DNA of 64,000 bases from Streptomyces litmocidini (GTDB taxonomy: Bacteria > Actinomycetota > Actinomycetes > Streptomycetales > Streptomycetaceae), in assembly GCF_014649755.1 (NCBI RefSeq), contig NZ_BMTQ01000005.1:62001-126000 (forward strand), in the 5' to 3' direction. A program made the position numbers and the translations under genes. The notes below the pieces were generated by a model. That model did not search any database. It was not told the origin of the DNA and worked only from the letters and a program-made list of their open reading frames with translations. Each line of letters begins with the position of its first letter. Position 1 is the first letter of the stretch. Positions 52,450 to 60,773 of this stretch are shown here, piece by piece.

Positions 52450-53151
52450 CTACGGGGCCGGGGGCTCCGCCGGCGCGGGGATGCCGGTCACCTCGGCCAC
52501 CTCGATGGCGTCGTCCGCGAGCTGTTCGAGCGCGGCCCATATCTCCGTGGTGACCCGCACCGCCTCCTCCGCGTCCCCCGCCGCGCACGCCTCGATGAGC
52601 CGGGCGTGCAGTTCGGCCGACCCGCAGCTCCCGGCGTCTCCGAAGAGACGCCGCTCGACGCGGCGGATCAGGGGGGTGTACCGCGCGATCGTGGCGGCGG
52701 CGGCGTGGTTGCCGCTGGCGACGACGAGGACCTGGTGGAGTTCGTCGTCGGCGTTCAGGGCGGCCTCCACGTCGGAGGCGCGGACGGCCGCCGCGAAGCG
52801 CTCGTTGGCCTCGCGCATGGTCCGGATGCCCTCGGGGCCGATCAGCGGCACCCCGGTCCTGGCGGCGAGTTCGTGCATCACCCGCACCACCGAGGCGGCG
52901 TCCCGGACGACCCGGCTGACCGGTCGGGTGACCCGGGTGTAGCTCTGCGGCTTGGACTCGACGAGCCCCTCGTCGCCGAGCCGGGCCAGGGCCTCGCGCA
53001 CGGGTGCGCGCGAGAGCCCGAGCCGTTCGGCGAGATCGGCGTCCTTCAGCGAGGCACCGGGCGCGAGGTCGCCGCGGACGATGGCCTCGCGCAGCGCCTC
53101 GTACGCCCGGTCACGCAGCAGGGTCCGGCCCACGGGCCGCAGTGCGTCCAT
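52450..53151 (-). CDS. GntR family (FCD) regulator upstream of acdS
   Basis: 233 residues. [20 protein letters not shown] and [20 protein letters not shown] form the winged helix, followed by an all-helical FCD domain ([20 protein letters not shown]). It precedes acdS in the same direction and is its likely regulator, a place held in many proteobacteria by Lrp-type AcdR. A 33-bp near-perfect dyad covers its start codon and -10 box (TAACAT eight bases before the ATG), indicating strong autoregulation of a leaderless transcript. Confidence 0.9.
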   Translation of the reverse strand: MDALRPVGRTLLRDRAYEALREAIVRGDLAPGASLKDADLAERLGLSRAPVREALARLGDEGLVESKPQSYTRVTRPVSRVVRDAASVVRVMHELAARTGVPLIGPEGIRTMREANERFAAAVRASDVEAALNADDELHQVLVVASGNHAAAATIARYTPLIRRVERRLFGDAGSCGSAELHARLIEACAAGDAEEAVRVTTEIWAALEQLADDAIEVAEVTGIPAPAEPPAP

Positions 53152-53180
53152 GGACTGACATGTTAAATGTCGGTCCATGG
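53148..53180. promoter_or_regulatory. 33-bp dyad over gntR start, probable autoregulatory operator
   Basis: Arms CCATGGACTGACAT (53148-53161) and ATGTCGGTCCATGG (53167-53180) are reverse complements with one mismatch around the centre GTTAA. The minus-strand -10 TAACAT (53160-53165) is at the centre and the ATG (53149-53151) in one arm, so a bound dimer would cover both. Confidence 0.75.
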
Positions 53181-53214
53181 GACTGACCAGAGATCAGTTT
53201 CGGTCCCCACCGTC

Positions 53215-54639
53215 TCAGCGGCGGGGCTGGCGGCGCCAGGGACCGGTGATCGCGACCATGATGCCCGGCGTCTGGATGTTGGCGAACAGCGTCTCGCCGT
53301 CGGGCGAGAAGACGACGCCGGTGAACTCGCTGTCGTTGAGGTCGTTGCGGGCGATCGGGTAGGTGCGGCCCGAGTCGGTCGCGCCGAAGAGGTGCTGGAC
53401 GCCCTCGCCGTCCTCGGCGATGACGAGACCGCCGTACGGGGAGACGGTGATGTTGTCGGGGCCGTCGAAGGCGCCGTCCTGCTCCGGGGTCGCGTTCACG
53501 CCGAGCAGCACCTTGAGGGTGAGGGTGCGGCGCTTCGGGTCGTAGAACCAGACCTGGCCGTCGTGCGCGGCGCCGGGGCTCTCCTCGCGCGCGTAGGAGG
53601 AGACGACGTAGGCGCCTCCGTCGGCCCACCACATGCCCTCCAGCTTGCGGGCGCGGGTGACCTGGCCGTCCGTGAACTGCTTGCGGACGGGGGTGGTGCG
53701 GGCGTCGCGGTCGGGGACGTCGACCCAGTCGACGCCGTAGACGGTGCCGATCCGGGTGGCGCGGGACAGGTCGTCCACGAAGCGGCCGGAGGAGTCGATG
53801 CACTTGAAGGCCTGGAGCACACCGGCGTCGTCGGCGAGGGCGCGGAGCTTTCCGCGGCCGTGCTCGAAGCCCTGCGGCGGGACCCAGCGGAAGAGCAGCC
53901 CGTTGGGGCCGGAGGCATCCTCGGTCAGGTAGGCGTGACCGTGCTTGGGGTCGACGACGACGGCCTCGTGCGCGTAGCGGCCGAAGGCCTTGATCGGCTT
54001 CGGGGCGAGGTTGGCCCGGCGGTCGTACGGGTCGACCTCGAAGACGTAGCCGTGGTCCTTGGTCATGCCGTTCTTGCCGGCCAGGTCCTCGGTCTCCTCG
54101 CCGGTCAGCCAGGTGCCCCAGGCGGTGCGTCCGCCCGCGCAGTTGGTGGAGGTGCCGGCGACGCCGACCCACTCGGCGACGGTGCCGTCGCGGTGCACCT
54201 CGACGACCGTGCAGCCGCCGGCCGCGGCCGGGTCGTAGACGAGTCCCTCGGTGAGCGGGACGGGGTGCTCCCACTTGCTGCGGGGGCCCTTGAGCTCGTG
54301 GTTGTTGACGAGGTACGTGGTGCCGCGCGGGCCGGCGAAGGCGGCGGTTCCGTCGTGGTTGGAGGGGGTGAACTCGCCGGATTCGAGGCGCGTCACGCCG
54401 CTGTGGGTGACGACGCGGTACGAGAAGCCCTCGGGCAGGGCGAGCATCCCGTCGGGGTCGGCGACCAGCGGGCCGTACCCGAGCGTCCGCCCGTGGCCGT
54501 GGCCCGCGCCGTACGCCTCCGGCTCGTCGGAGGCGAGCGCCTCGGGGGCGGTGGCGAGGGCGCCGACGGCTCCGGTGAGGGCGAGGCCCGCGCCGGCGAC
54601 GGCGGACTGCTTGGTGAACTCTCTGCGGTTGAGCGGCAT
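53215..54639 (-). CDS. phoX: PhoX-family alkaline phosphatase, Tat-secreted
   Basis: 474 residues. N-terminal twin-arginine signal MPLNRREFTKQSAVAGAG ends in EALAS. The body has the PhoX/DUF839 pattern: PEGFSYRVVTHSG, SNHDGTAAF, LVNNHELKGPRSKW, STNCAGGRTAWGTWLTGEET, YAHEAVVVDP, EDASGPNGLLFRW and DNITVSPYGGLVIAEDGEG. PhoX enzymes use Ca2+ and Fe and release phosphate from organic esters outside the cell. Three 11-bp repeats resembling a PHO box lie upstream, suggesting PhoRP control. Confidence 0.9.
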   Translation of the reverse strand: MPLNRREFTKQSAVAGAGLALTGAVGALATAPEALASDEPEAYGAGHGHGRTLGYGPLVADPDGMLALPEGFSYRVVTHSGVTRLESGEFTPSNHDGTAAFAGPRGTTYLVNNHELKGPRSKWEHPVPLTEGLVYDPAAAGGCTVVEVHRDGTVAEWVGVAGTSTNCAGGRTAWGTWLTGEETEDLAGKNGMTKDHGYVFEVDPYDRRANLAPKPIKAFGRYAHEAVVVDPKHGHAYLTEDASGPNGLLFRWVPPQGFEHGRGKLRALADDAGVLQAFKCIDSSGRFVDDLSRATRIGTVYGVDWVDVPDRDARTTPVRKQFTDGQVTRARKLEGMWWADGGAYVVSSYAREESPGAAHDGQVWFYDPKRRTLTLKVLLGVNATPEQDGAFDGPDNITVSPYGGLVIAEDGEGVQHLFGATDSGRTYPIARNDLNDSEFTGVVFSPDGETLFANIQTPGIMVAITGPWRRQPRR

Positions 54640-54690
54640 GGTGGTGGGGTCTCCCTGTGGTGGCCGGATCTCGCGGGCCACCTTCCCGCG

Positions 54691-54723
54691 CCCCCGCGAA
54701 CAGCGCCTGAACGCCACGGGAAC
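54691..54723 (-). promoter_or_regulatory. PHO-box-like repeats before phoX
   Basis: On the minus strand three consecutive 11-bp units begin with GTTC: GTTCCCGTGGC, GTTCAGGCGCT and GTTCGCGGGGG. This matches the 11-bp periodicity of Streptomyces PhoP sites (GTTCACC type), though units two and three are degenerate. The block ends 51 bp before the ATG. Confidence 0.6.
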
Positions 54724-55057
54724 ACCACCGGGCACCACTCCCGGGCCGTGCCCGAGGCACCGCTCCCGGCCCCGTACCCGAGGCGCCGCACCGGGGCGTC
54801 CTCACGGGACACCCCGCCGGACGTCCCGCCCCGGCGCCGCCGCACACCTCCGGACGTCCCGCTCCGGCGCCGCCGGGCGGCCGTCACCGGCCGTCCCGCC
54901 CTCCCGGGACGCCGCTCCCCGGGCCTCGTTCCCGAGTCGGCACCCCCCGAGACGGCGCTCCCCGGGGCGGGACGCTCCCCGGGACAGCCCCACGGCCCGC
55001 CCCGCCGGAGGCGCCCCCAAGGGCGCCCCTCCCCTGCCCCCGGGTCCTGCCCCCGGG
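54724..55057. repeat. Gene-free GC-rich stretch with a 33-bp period direct repeat
   Basis: Beyond the PHO-like block no gene is visible down to 55057. A 26-bp segment starting CCGGACGTCCCG occurs at 54817-54842 and again at 54850-54875 with one mismatch. CCCCGGG-type tracts fill the rest. Translations are low-complexity Arg/Pro and not credible. Confidence 0.5.
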
Positions 55058-56521
55058 TCAGGAGCCCGCGCGGGAGCGGGCCTTGAAGGCGGCCTTGCGG
55101 GCGTCCTTCGCCGTCGTCTTGTCGCGGTGCAGGCGGCCCATCGCCTCCAGGACCTCGGCCGTGGCCGGGTGCTCCACCCGCCAGGCCGCCTCGAAGAAGC
55201 CGCTGTGGCGGCCGGTCAGGCCCTCGATGAGCTCCTGGAGCTCCTGGAGGTCGCCGTCCGAGGAGAGCTGGGCCGCGATCGTGTCGATCGCCAGCCAGAA
55301 GATCATCGACTCCGGCGGCGCGGGCACGTCCGTCGCGCCGCGCTCGGCGAGCCAGACCCGGGCGAGGCCGCCGAGTTCCGCGTCGTCCAGGACCTCCCGG
55401 ACGGCGGGCTCCGCCTCGGCTCCCACGAGGGAGAGCGTCTGCTGGCAGTGGAGGCGGCGGAGCGGGGAACCGGCGTCGGCGCCGCGGGCGGCGTGCAGCA
55501 GTTCGCGGGCCGCGGCGAGCGCGTCGCGGCCGGCCAGCCACGCGGCGGTCTCCTCGCGGGCCGCGGCCTCCGGGTAGCCGGCGATCCCGTCGAGGAGCGC
55601 GTCGGCGCCCTTCTCCGTCAGGTCGCCGACGGCGGGCGCGTCCACGCCGGCCTCCAGCATCCGGGCCCGGATGCCGTAGAGGCCGAGCGGGGTGAGCCGG
55701 ACCATGCCGTAGCGGGTGACGTCCTCGTCGTCGACGGGCGGCGCGGGCTCCTCGCCCTCCTCGGCCATGAGGGCCTCGTCGACGGGCTGGTACTCGACGA
55801 GCCCGATCGGTTCGAGCAGCCGGAACTGCTCGTCGAGCCGCATCATCGCGTCCGAGACCTGCTCCAGGACGTCGTCGGTGGGCTCGCCCATGTCGTCGGG
55901 GACGACCATCGACGCGGCGAGCGCGGGCAGCGGCACGGGACCCTCGCCGGCTCCTCCTTCGCTGACGGTCAGCAGGTAGAGGTTGCCGAGGACGCCCTCC
56001 AGGAACTCGGCCTCGGCCTCGGGGTCCCAGTCGAGCGCCTCGACGTCGATCTCGCCGTCCTCGCCGAGGATCGCGTCCAGGTCGTCGAGAACGGGCGCGA
56101 CGGCGTCGGCGAAGACGGCGTCGAAGCCGTCCAGCCAGAGGCCGAGGACGTCCTGGGGCGAACCGCCGGTGACCAGCGCGAGGTTCTCGCCGGGCCCGGC
56201 CCGGCCGGGGAGGCCGTCCTCCGCGCCCTCCTCGCCGTCCGCGCCGTCCTCGACGGCGACGAGACCGGTGTCGACGGCGAGCCGCCAGGCGTCGCCGGCC
56301 CAGGTCTCGCCGTCCTCGTCGTCGGCGAGACCGAGGACCCCGGCGGCCTCGGGGAGCTGCTCGTCGACGAGTTCGCCGCCCGCGTCGACCCGGGTCTCGG
56401 GACCGGCCCAGCGGGCGAGCCGTACCGCCTGGGCGAGGAGGGGGGCGGCCAGGGCGTCCCGCGCCAGCTCCGCGTCCGCAGGCAGCCGAACGGGGGGAAG
56501 GGTGGGGTGGTCCGCTGACAT
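55058..56521 (-). CDS. Large acidic helical protein, unknown function
   Basis: 487 residues, rich in Asp, Glu, Ala and Leu, with no signal peptide or membrane helix. Acidic runs include DDEDGETWAGDAW and ALDWDPEAEAEFLEG. A central part (VTRYGMVRLTPLGLYGIRAR) resembles a winged-helix-like turn and the C-terminal half has HEAT-like helix pairs. A basic tail (RDKTTAKDARKAAFKARSR) ends it. ATG start with GAGGAG upstream. Codon use is typical of the genome. Not recognised. Confidence 0.75.
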   Translation of the reverse strand: MSADHPTLPPVRLPADAELARDALAAPLLAQAVRLARWAGPETRVDAGGELVDEQLPEAAGVLGLADDEDGETWAGDAWRLAVDTGLVAVEDGADGEEGAEDGLPGRAGPGENLALVTGGSPQDVLGLWLDGFDAVFADAVAPVLDDLDAILGEDGEIDVEALDWDPEAEAEFLEGVLGNLYLLTVSEGGAGEGPVPLPALAASMVVPDDMGEPTDDVLEQVSDAMMRLDEQFRLLEPIGLVEYQPVDEALMAEEGEEPAPPVDDEDVTRYGMVRLTPLGLYGIRARMLEAGVDAPAVGDLTEKGADALLDGIAGYPEAAAREETAAWLAGRDALAAARELLHAARGADAGSPLRRLHCQQTLSLVGAEAEPAVREVLDDAELGGLARVWLAERGATDVPAPPESMIFWLAIDTIAAQLSSDGDLQELQELIEGLTGRHSGFFEAAWRVEHPATAEVLEAMGRLHRDKTTAKDARKAAFKARSRAGS

Positions 56522-56612
56522 CTGGGGGGTCTCCTCGACGCGTGCGTGGGTGAAGGCGAAAAGGGCTCAACGAGAGTCCTCAGGGTAGACGCATCCGGGA
56601 CCCCGTCCGCCG

Positions 56613-56645
56613 GTTCACGGATCCGTCAGCCTTCGTACACCCGTC
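56613..56645 (+). promoter_or_regulatory. PHO-box-like repeats before extracellular nuclease
   Basis: GTTCACGGATC (56613), CGTCAGCCTTC and GTACACCCGTC (56635) form three 11-bp units, of which the first and third resemble the PhoP unit GTTCACC. The middle one is poor. TTGACA follows at 56651 as a possible -35. Confidence 0.35.
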
Positions 56646-56731
56646 GACCCTTGACAAGTGCGGGGCTCTCGCAAGAGATTGACGCGCGTAGATCCATCTG
56701 CCTTTCCTCCAAGAACCCTCGGAGCCTCCTG

Positions 56732-58594
56732 ATGTCTTCCTCCATACCGAGATTCGCCGCGGTCTCCGCCGTCGTCGCCTCCGCCCTCGCCGCCGGCCTG
56801 CTCGCGGGCCCGTCGAGCGTCGCCGCGGAGATCACCACGGCGGAAGCCACCGCGGACAGCGCCGCCGGCGTCCGCATCCACGACATCCAGGGCACGACGC
56901 GCGTCTCCCCCCTCGTCGGCAAGCAGGTCACCGGCGTCACGGGCATCGTCACCGGCGTCCGCACCTACGGCTCGCGCGGGTTCTGGATCCAGGACCCGGA
57001 GGCCGACGAGAACCCGGCCACCAGCGAGGGCGTCTTCGTCTTCACGAGCTCCGTCCCGACCGTCGCCGTCGGCGACGCGGTCAGCCTGAGCGGCACGGTC
57101 ACCGAGTACGTCCCCGGCGGCCTGAACTCGGGCAACCAGTCGCTGACCCAGATCTCGAAGCCGGTCGTCAAGGTCGTCTCGAAGGGGAACCCGGTCCCGG
57201 CCCCGGTCACGATCTCCGGCTGGTCGGTGCCCGACGCGTACGCCCCCGAGGGCGACCCGGCCGCGGACGGATCGATCAACGGCCTGACCCTGGACCCCGA
57301 GACGTACGCCCTGGACTACTACGAGTCCCTGGAGGGCACCAACGTCCGGATCGACTCCTCGCGGGTGGTCGGCGCCACCGACCCGTACGCGGAGCTCTGG
57401 GTGACGGTGAAGCCCTGGGAGAACCCCAACCTGCGCGGCGGCACGGTCTACGGCTCGTACGAGTCCCAGAACACCGGCCGGCTCCAGATCCAGTCGCTGA
57501 CGCCGCTGGCCCAGCAGCCCTTCCCCAAGGCGAACGTGGGCGACCGGCTGACCGGCACCACCGAGGGCCCGCTCGACTTCAACCAGTTCGGCGGCTACAC
57601 GATCACCGCCCGCACCCTCGGCACGGTCGTCGACGGGGGTCTTGAGCGCGAGACCACGGACAAGCAGCACAAGAACGAGCTGGCCGTGGCGACGTACAAC
57701 GTCGAGAACCTCGACCCGAGCGACCCGCAGGAGAAGTTCGACGCGCTCGCGAAGGCGGTCGTCGAGAACCTCGCCTCGCCCGACATCGTCGCCCTGGAGG
57801 AGATCCAGGACAACAACGGCGCCAAGAACGACGGCACGGTCGCCGCCGACGTGACGGTGAAGAAGTTCACCGAGGCGATCGTGGCGGCCGGCGGCCCGGC
57901 GTACGAGTGGCGCTCGATCGACCCGCAGAACGGCAAGGACGGCGGCGAGCCCGGCGGCAACATCCGTCAGGTCTTCCTCTTCAACCCCGAGCGGGTCTCC
58001 TTCACGGACCGCGCGGGCGGCGACGCGACCACCGCGACCGCCGTCACGGGCACCAAGGGCCGCGCCGCGCTGTCCCTCTCCCCCGGCCGCATCGACCCGG
58101 CGAACGCCGCCTGGGAGGCCAGCCGCAAGCCGCTCGCGGGCGAGTTCGTCTTCCGCGGCCGCACGGTCTTCGTGATCGCCAACCACTTCGGCTCGAAGGG
58201 CGGCGACGAGTCCATCGTCTCGCACCACCAGCCGCCGAACCGTTCCTCCGACGCGAAGCGACTGCTCCAGGCGCAGGCCGTCAACGCCTTCGTGAAGGAC
58301 ATCGTCGCGCTCGACAAGCAGGCCGACGTGCTCGTGGTCGGCGACATCAACGACTTCGAGTTCTCCGGCACGGCGCAGGCGCTGACGGACGGCGGCGTGC
58401 TCTACCCGGCCGTGAAGTCGCTGCCGGTCAGCGAGCGCTACTCGTACGTCTACCAGGGCAACAGCCAGGTCCTCGACCAGATCCTGACCAGCCCGGGCGT
58501 GCACCACTTCGAGTACGACAGCGTGCACATCAACGCCGAGTTCGCCGACCAGGACAGCGATCACGACCCGCAGGTCCTGCGCTTCCGCCCCTGA
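56732..58594 (+). CDS. Secreted endonuclease/exonuclease/phosphatase family protein (extracellular nuclease)
   Basis: 620 residues. Signal peptide AVSAVVASALAAGLLAGPSS ends in VAA. An OB-fold/lamin-like N-terminal region (IHDIQGTTRVSPLVGKQVTG, GSRGFWIQDPEAD) precedes the EEP catalytic domain: VATYNVENLDPSDP, DIVALEEIQDNNG with the metal-binding Glu, FVIANHFGSKGGD, LVVGDINDFEFSG and a terminal DSDHDP with the catalytic His. This is the ExeM/NucH-like layout of secreted DNases that liberate phosphate from extracellular DNA. ATG 56732 has GGAG nine bases before. Confidence 0.9.
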   Translation: MSSSIPRFAAVSAVVASALAAGLLAGPSSVAAEITTAEATADSAAGVRIHDIQGTTRVSPLVGKQVTGVTGIVTGVRTYGSRGFWIQDPEADENPATSEGVFVFTSSVPTVAVGDAVSLSGTVTEYVPGGLNSGNQSLTQISKPVVKVVSKGNPVPAPVTISGWSVPDAYAPEGDPAADGSINGLTLDPETYALDYYESLEGTNVRIDSSRVVGATDPYAELWVTVKPWENPNLRGGTVYGSYESQNTGRLQIQSLTPLAQQPFPKANVGDRLTGTTEGPLDFNQFGGYTITARTLGTVVDGGLERETTDKQHKNELAVATYNVENLDPSDPQEKFDALAKAVVENLASPDIVALEEIQDNNGAKNDGTVAADVTVKKFTEAIVAAGGPAYEWRSIDPQNGKDGGEPGGNIRQVFLFNPERVSFTDRAGGDATTATAVTGTKGRAALSLSPGRIDPANAAWEASRKPLAGEFVFRGRTVFVIANHFGSKGGDESIVSHHQPPNRSSDAKRLLQAQAVNAFVKDIVALDKQADVLVVGDINDFEFSGTAQALTDGGVLYPAVKSLPVSERYSYVYQGNSQVLDQILTSPGVHHFEYDSVHINAEFADQDSDHDPQVLRFRP

Positions 58595-58606
58595 CGGCCC
58601 GACCCG

Positions 58607-59320
58607 TCACACGCCCGCGCCCAGACGGAGCGCGGGCGTGTACCGCCGCACCCGGCCGCCCACGAGCGCCGGGTGGTGGTGCACCCGCTTCCAGGCCTCG
58701 CTCGACCGCGCGTCGTCCGCCTGCCACTCCTCGTGGGCCTGCTCGCTCTCCCACTCGGCGTAGTTCAGGACCCGGCCGCCGTCGACGGACAGGTGGAACC
58801 GGGCGCTGATCCCGCCGGACTCCGGCCGTGCCGCCGCGTCCTCGTCCAGGGCGGTGAACACGGCGTCCACCCACTCCTCCCGGTGACCCGCGCCGGTCCC
58901 GTCGAAGTCGGCCTCGACGATCACGACGACCCCCGGCGGCTCCCCCGTGGCCGTCGCGCGGCGGGCGGTGGAGCGGTGGACCGGCCCGTAGCGGCGGAGC
59001 TCCACCCGCTCGATGCCGGGCACGGCGGCGTCGATCTCGGCGTTCCGGTCGTCGCGGTGGGTGCGGACGAAGTCGTCGTAGACCTGCTGCTCGGTCCACT
59101 GCGAGTGGTGCAGCAGCGTGTCCCCGTCGGTCCCGATGAGGACGCTGTACGAGAGCAGGCCGGGGTCCGGCCACGCGCGGCCCTCCCAGGCCGTCCGGAT
59201 GGCCTCGACGGCGGCGCGCTGCCGCTCGGGGGTGCCGACCCTCCAGGTGCTGACGAGGACGGCGCCGACTCCGGGACGGTGGGGGTCGGGGCGGGCATCG
59301 GGGTGGGCGACGGCGTTCAT
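58607..59320 (-). CDS. Tandem antibiotic-biosynthesis-monooxygenase (ABM)-like protein
   Basis: 237 residues made of two dimeric alpha/beta-barrel (ABM-like) modules. The first has VLVSTWRVGTPERQRAAVEA and SVLIGTDGDTLLHHSQWTEQ. The second has VVVIVEADFDGTGAGHREEW and FHLSVDGGRVLNYAEWESEQ. The Gln/Glu-Trp ending of the core strand is typical. Such proteins are small monooxygenases or fold relatives without known activity. RBS AGGAG precedes the ATG. It is divergent from a GNAT gene. Confidence 0.8.
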   Translation of the reverse strand: MNAVAHPDARPDPHRPGVGAVLVSTWRVGTPERQRAAVEAIRTAWEGRAWPDPGLLSYSVLIGTDGDTLLHHSQWTEQQVYDDFVRTHRDDRNAEIDAAVPGIERVELRRYGPVHRSTARRATATGEPPGVVVIVEADFDGTGAGHREEWVDAVFTALDEDAAARPESGGISARFHLSVDGGRVLNYAEWESEQAHEEWQADDARSSEAWKRVHHHPALVGGRVRRYTPALRLGAGV

Positions 59321-59345
59321 GGCGGAGTCTCCTGTCTCCTCGGTC

Positions 59346-59385
59346 CGTGTTCCTCGGACGACCTGGTTCGTGTTCCCCGGACGAC
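59346..59385. promoter_or_regulatory. 17-bp direct repeat in ABM/GNAT divergent region
   Basis: CGTGTTCCTCGGACGAC (59346-59362) and CGTGTTCCCCGGACGAC (59369-59385) differ at one base and are 23 bp apart. Possible regulator site between the two divergent genes; no adjacent regulator gene. Confidence 0.35.
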
Positions 59386-59444
59386 TCGACCCTCCTCCCT
59401 CGACCGTGGTTGAGGTCAAGGGAGCCCGTGCGAGACTTCCGACC

Positions 59445-59888
59445 ATGCTCCTTCGCCCCGCCACCCGCGCCGAACTGCCCGCCGTCCTCGCCCTCCTCGC
59501 CGGCGAGGACGGGGTGGTGGACCCCGGGTCGGTCGTCGTCACCGACGCGTACGAGCGGGCCTTCGCGGACATCGAGGGCGATCCGCGCAACGAGGTACTG
59601 GTCCTGGTGGACGGCGAACTCGTCCTGGGCTGCCTCCAGGCCACGTACGTCCCGGGGCTCGGCAAGGGCGGCGCCGAGCGGGCCCTGATCGAGGCGGTCC
59701 GGATCAGGGCCGACCGGCGCGGCGGCGGGCTCGGCCGGGAGCTGATGGAGCGGGCCGTGGCGCGGGCGGAGGAACGCGGCTGCGCGCTCGTCCAGTTGAC
59801 CAGCGACAAGCGACGGACGGACGCCCACCGCTTCTACGCCTCCCTGGGCTTCGCGCGCAGCCACGACGGCTTCAAGCTGGCGCTCTAG
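59445..59888 (+). CDS. GNAT family N-acetyltransferase
   Basis: 147 residues of the single-domain GNAT fold. LRPATRAELPAVLALLAGED starts motif C/D, LVDGELVLGCLQATYVPGL is the central strand, IRADRRGGGLGRELMERAV the acetyl-CoA pyrophosphate loop (RxxGxG), and RTDAHRFYASLGFARSHDG the C-terminal YxxLGF motif. The substrate is unknown. The stop overlaps the stop of the convergent SDR gene. Confidence 0.88.
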   Translation: MLLRPATRAELPAVLALLAGEDGVVDPGSVVVTDAYERAFADIEGDPRNEVLVLVDGELVLGCLQATYVPGLGKGGAERALIEAVRIRADRRGGGLGRELMERAVARAEERGCALVQLTSDKRRTDAHRFYASLGFARSHDGFKLAL

Positions 59889-60640
59889 CCCAGCAGGTGC
59901 CCGCCGCCGTCGACGAGGAGGACCTCGCCGGTGATGTACGGGGCGTGGGCCAGGTCGAAGACGGCGCCGGCGATGTCCTCGGGGCGGCCGACCCGGCGCA
60001 GCGGGACGACCCCGGCCACGTGCTCCTTGGCGGCGTCGGCGCCCTCGACGCCGTCGAACCAGGGGGTGTCGATGAGGCCGGGCGCGACCGCGTTGACGCG
60101 GACGCCGGGGCCGAGGGCCTTGGCGAGGAGCTTCGTCATGTGGTTGACGGCGGCCTTGGAGACGGCGTACGGGATGGAGCTGCCGCCGGGCCGGACGCCT
60201 GCCTGGGAGGAGACGGTGACGACGTTGCCGCGGGTCTTCCGCAGGTGCGGGACGGCGGCGGTGATGGTCTGCCAGACGCCGATGACGTTGACGTCGTAGA
60301 GGTGGCGCCAGACCTCGGGCGAGGCGGCTTCGAGGTCGTCGTGCGGGATGAACCGGGTGGTGCCCGCGCAGTTGACGAGGAGGTCGAGACGGCCGTACGC
60401 CTCCACCGCGGCCTCGACGAGGGCCGTGGCCTGGGCCTCGTCGGAGACGTCGGCCCGGACGTAGACCGCGTCCGGCAGTTCGGCGGCGAGGGCGGCGCCC
60501 GCTTCGGCCGACCGCGCGGAGTTGACGACGACCCGGAAGCCGGCGTCGGCGAGCCGTCGGGCGACGGCGGCCCCGATGCCCGAGGACGAGCCGGTGACGA
60601 GGGCGACGCGCCGGTCGGCGGCCGCGCTGTGTGCGCTCAT
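59885..60640 (-). CDS. SDR family oxidoreductase (FabG-like)
   Basis: 251 residues, classical short-chain dehydrogenase. TGSSSGIGAAVARRL binds NAD(P), NCAGTTRF is the NAG motif, VVTVSSQAG carries the catalytic Ser and PYAVSKAAVNHM the Tyr and Lys. NAVAPGLIDTPWF and ITGEVLLVDGGGHL complete the family. Arg after the first strand (VVNSARSAE) suggests NADP(H). Start ATG 60640 with GGAGAA upstream. Substrate not predictable. Confidence 0.9.
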   Translation of the reverse strand: MSAHSAAADRRVALVTGSSSGIGAAVARRLADAGFRVVVNSARSAEAGAALAAELPDAVYVRADVSDEAQATALVEAAVEAYGRLDLLVNCAGTTRFIPHDDLEAASPEVWRHLYDVNVIGVWQTITAAVPHLRKTRGNVVTVSSQAGVRPGGSSIPYAVSKAAVNHMTKLLAKALGPGVRVNAVAPGLIDTPWFDGVEGADAAKEHVAGVVPLRRVGRPEDIAGAVFDLAHAPYITGEVLLVDGGGHLLG

Positions 60641-60773
60641 GCTGTGCTGTTCTCCATGTCCCCCTGTCGCGCCCGGCCGATCATGCCAGACGGCCATCGT
60701 TCACAGAAACTGAATTCTCGAACCAAGCAGATCTAAGTGGACCTTCACGGTCGCTCGCGCACAGACTTCTCGG

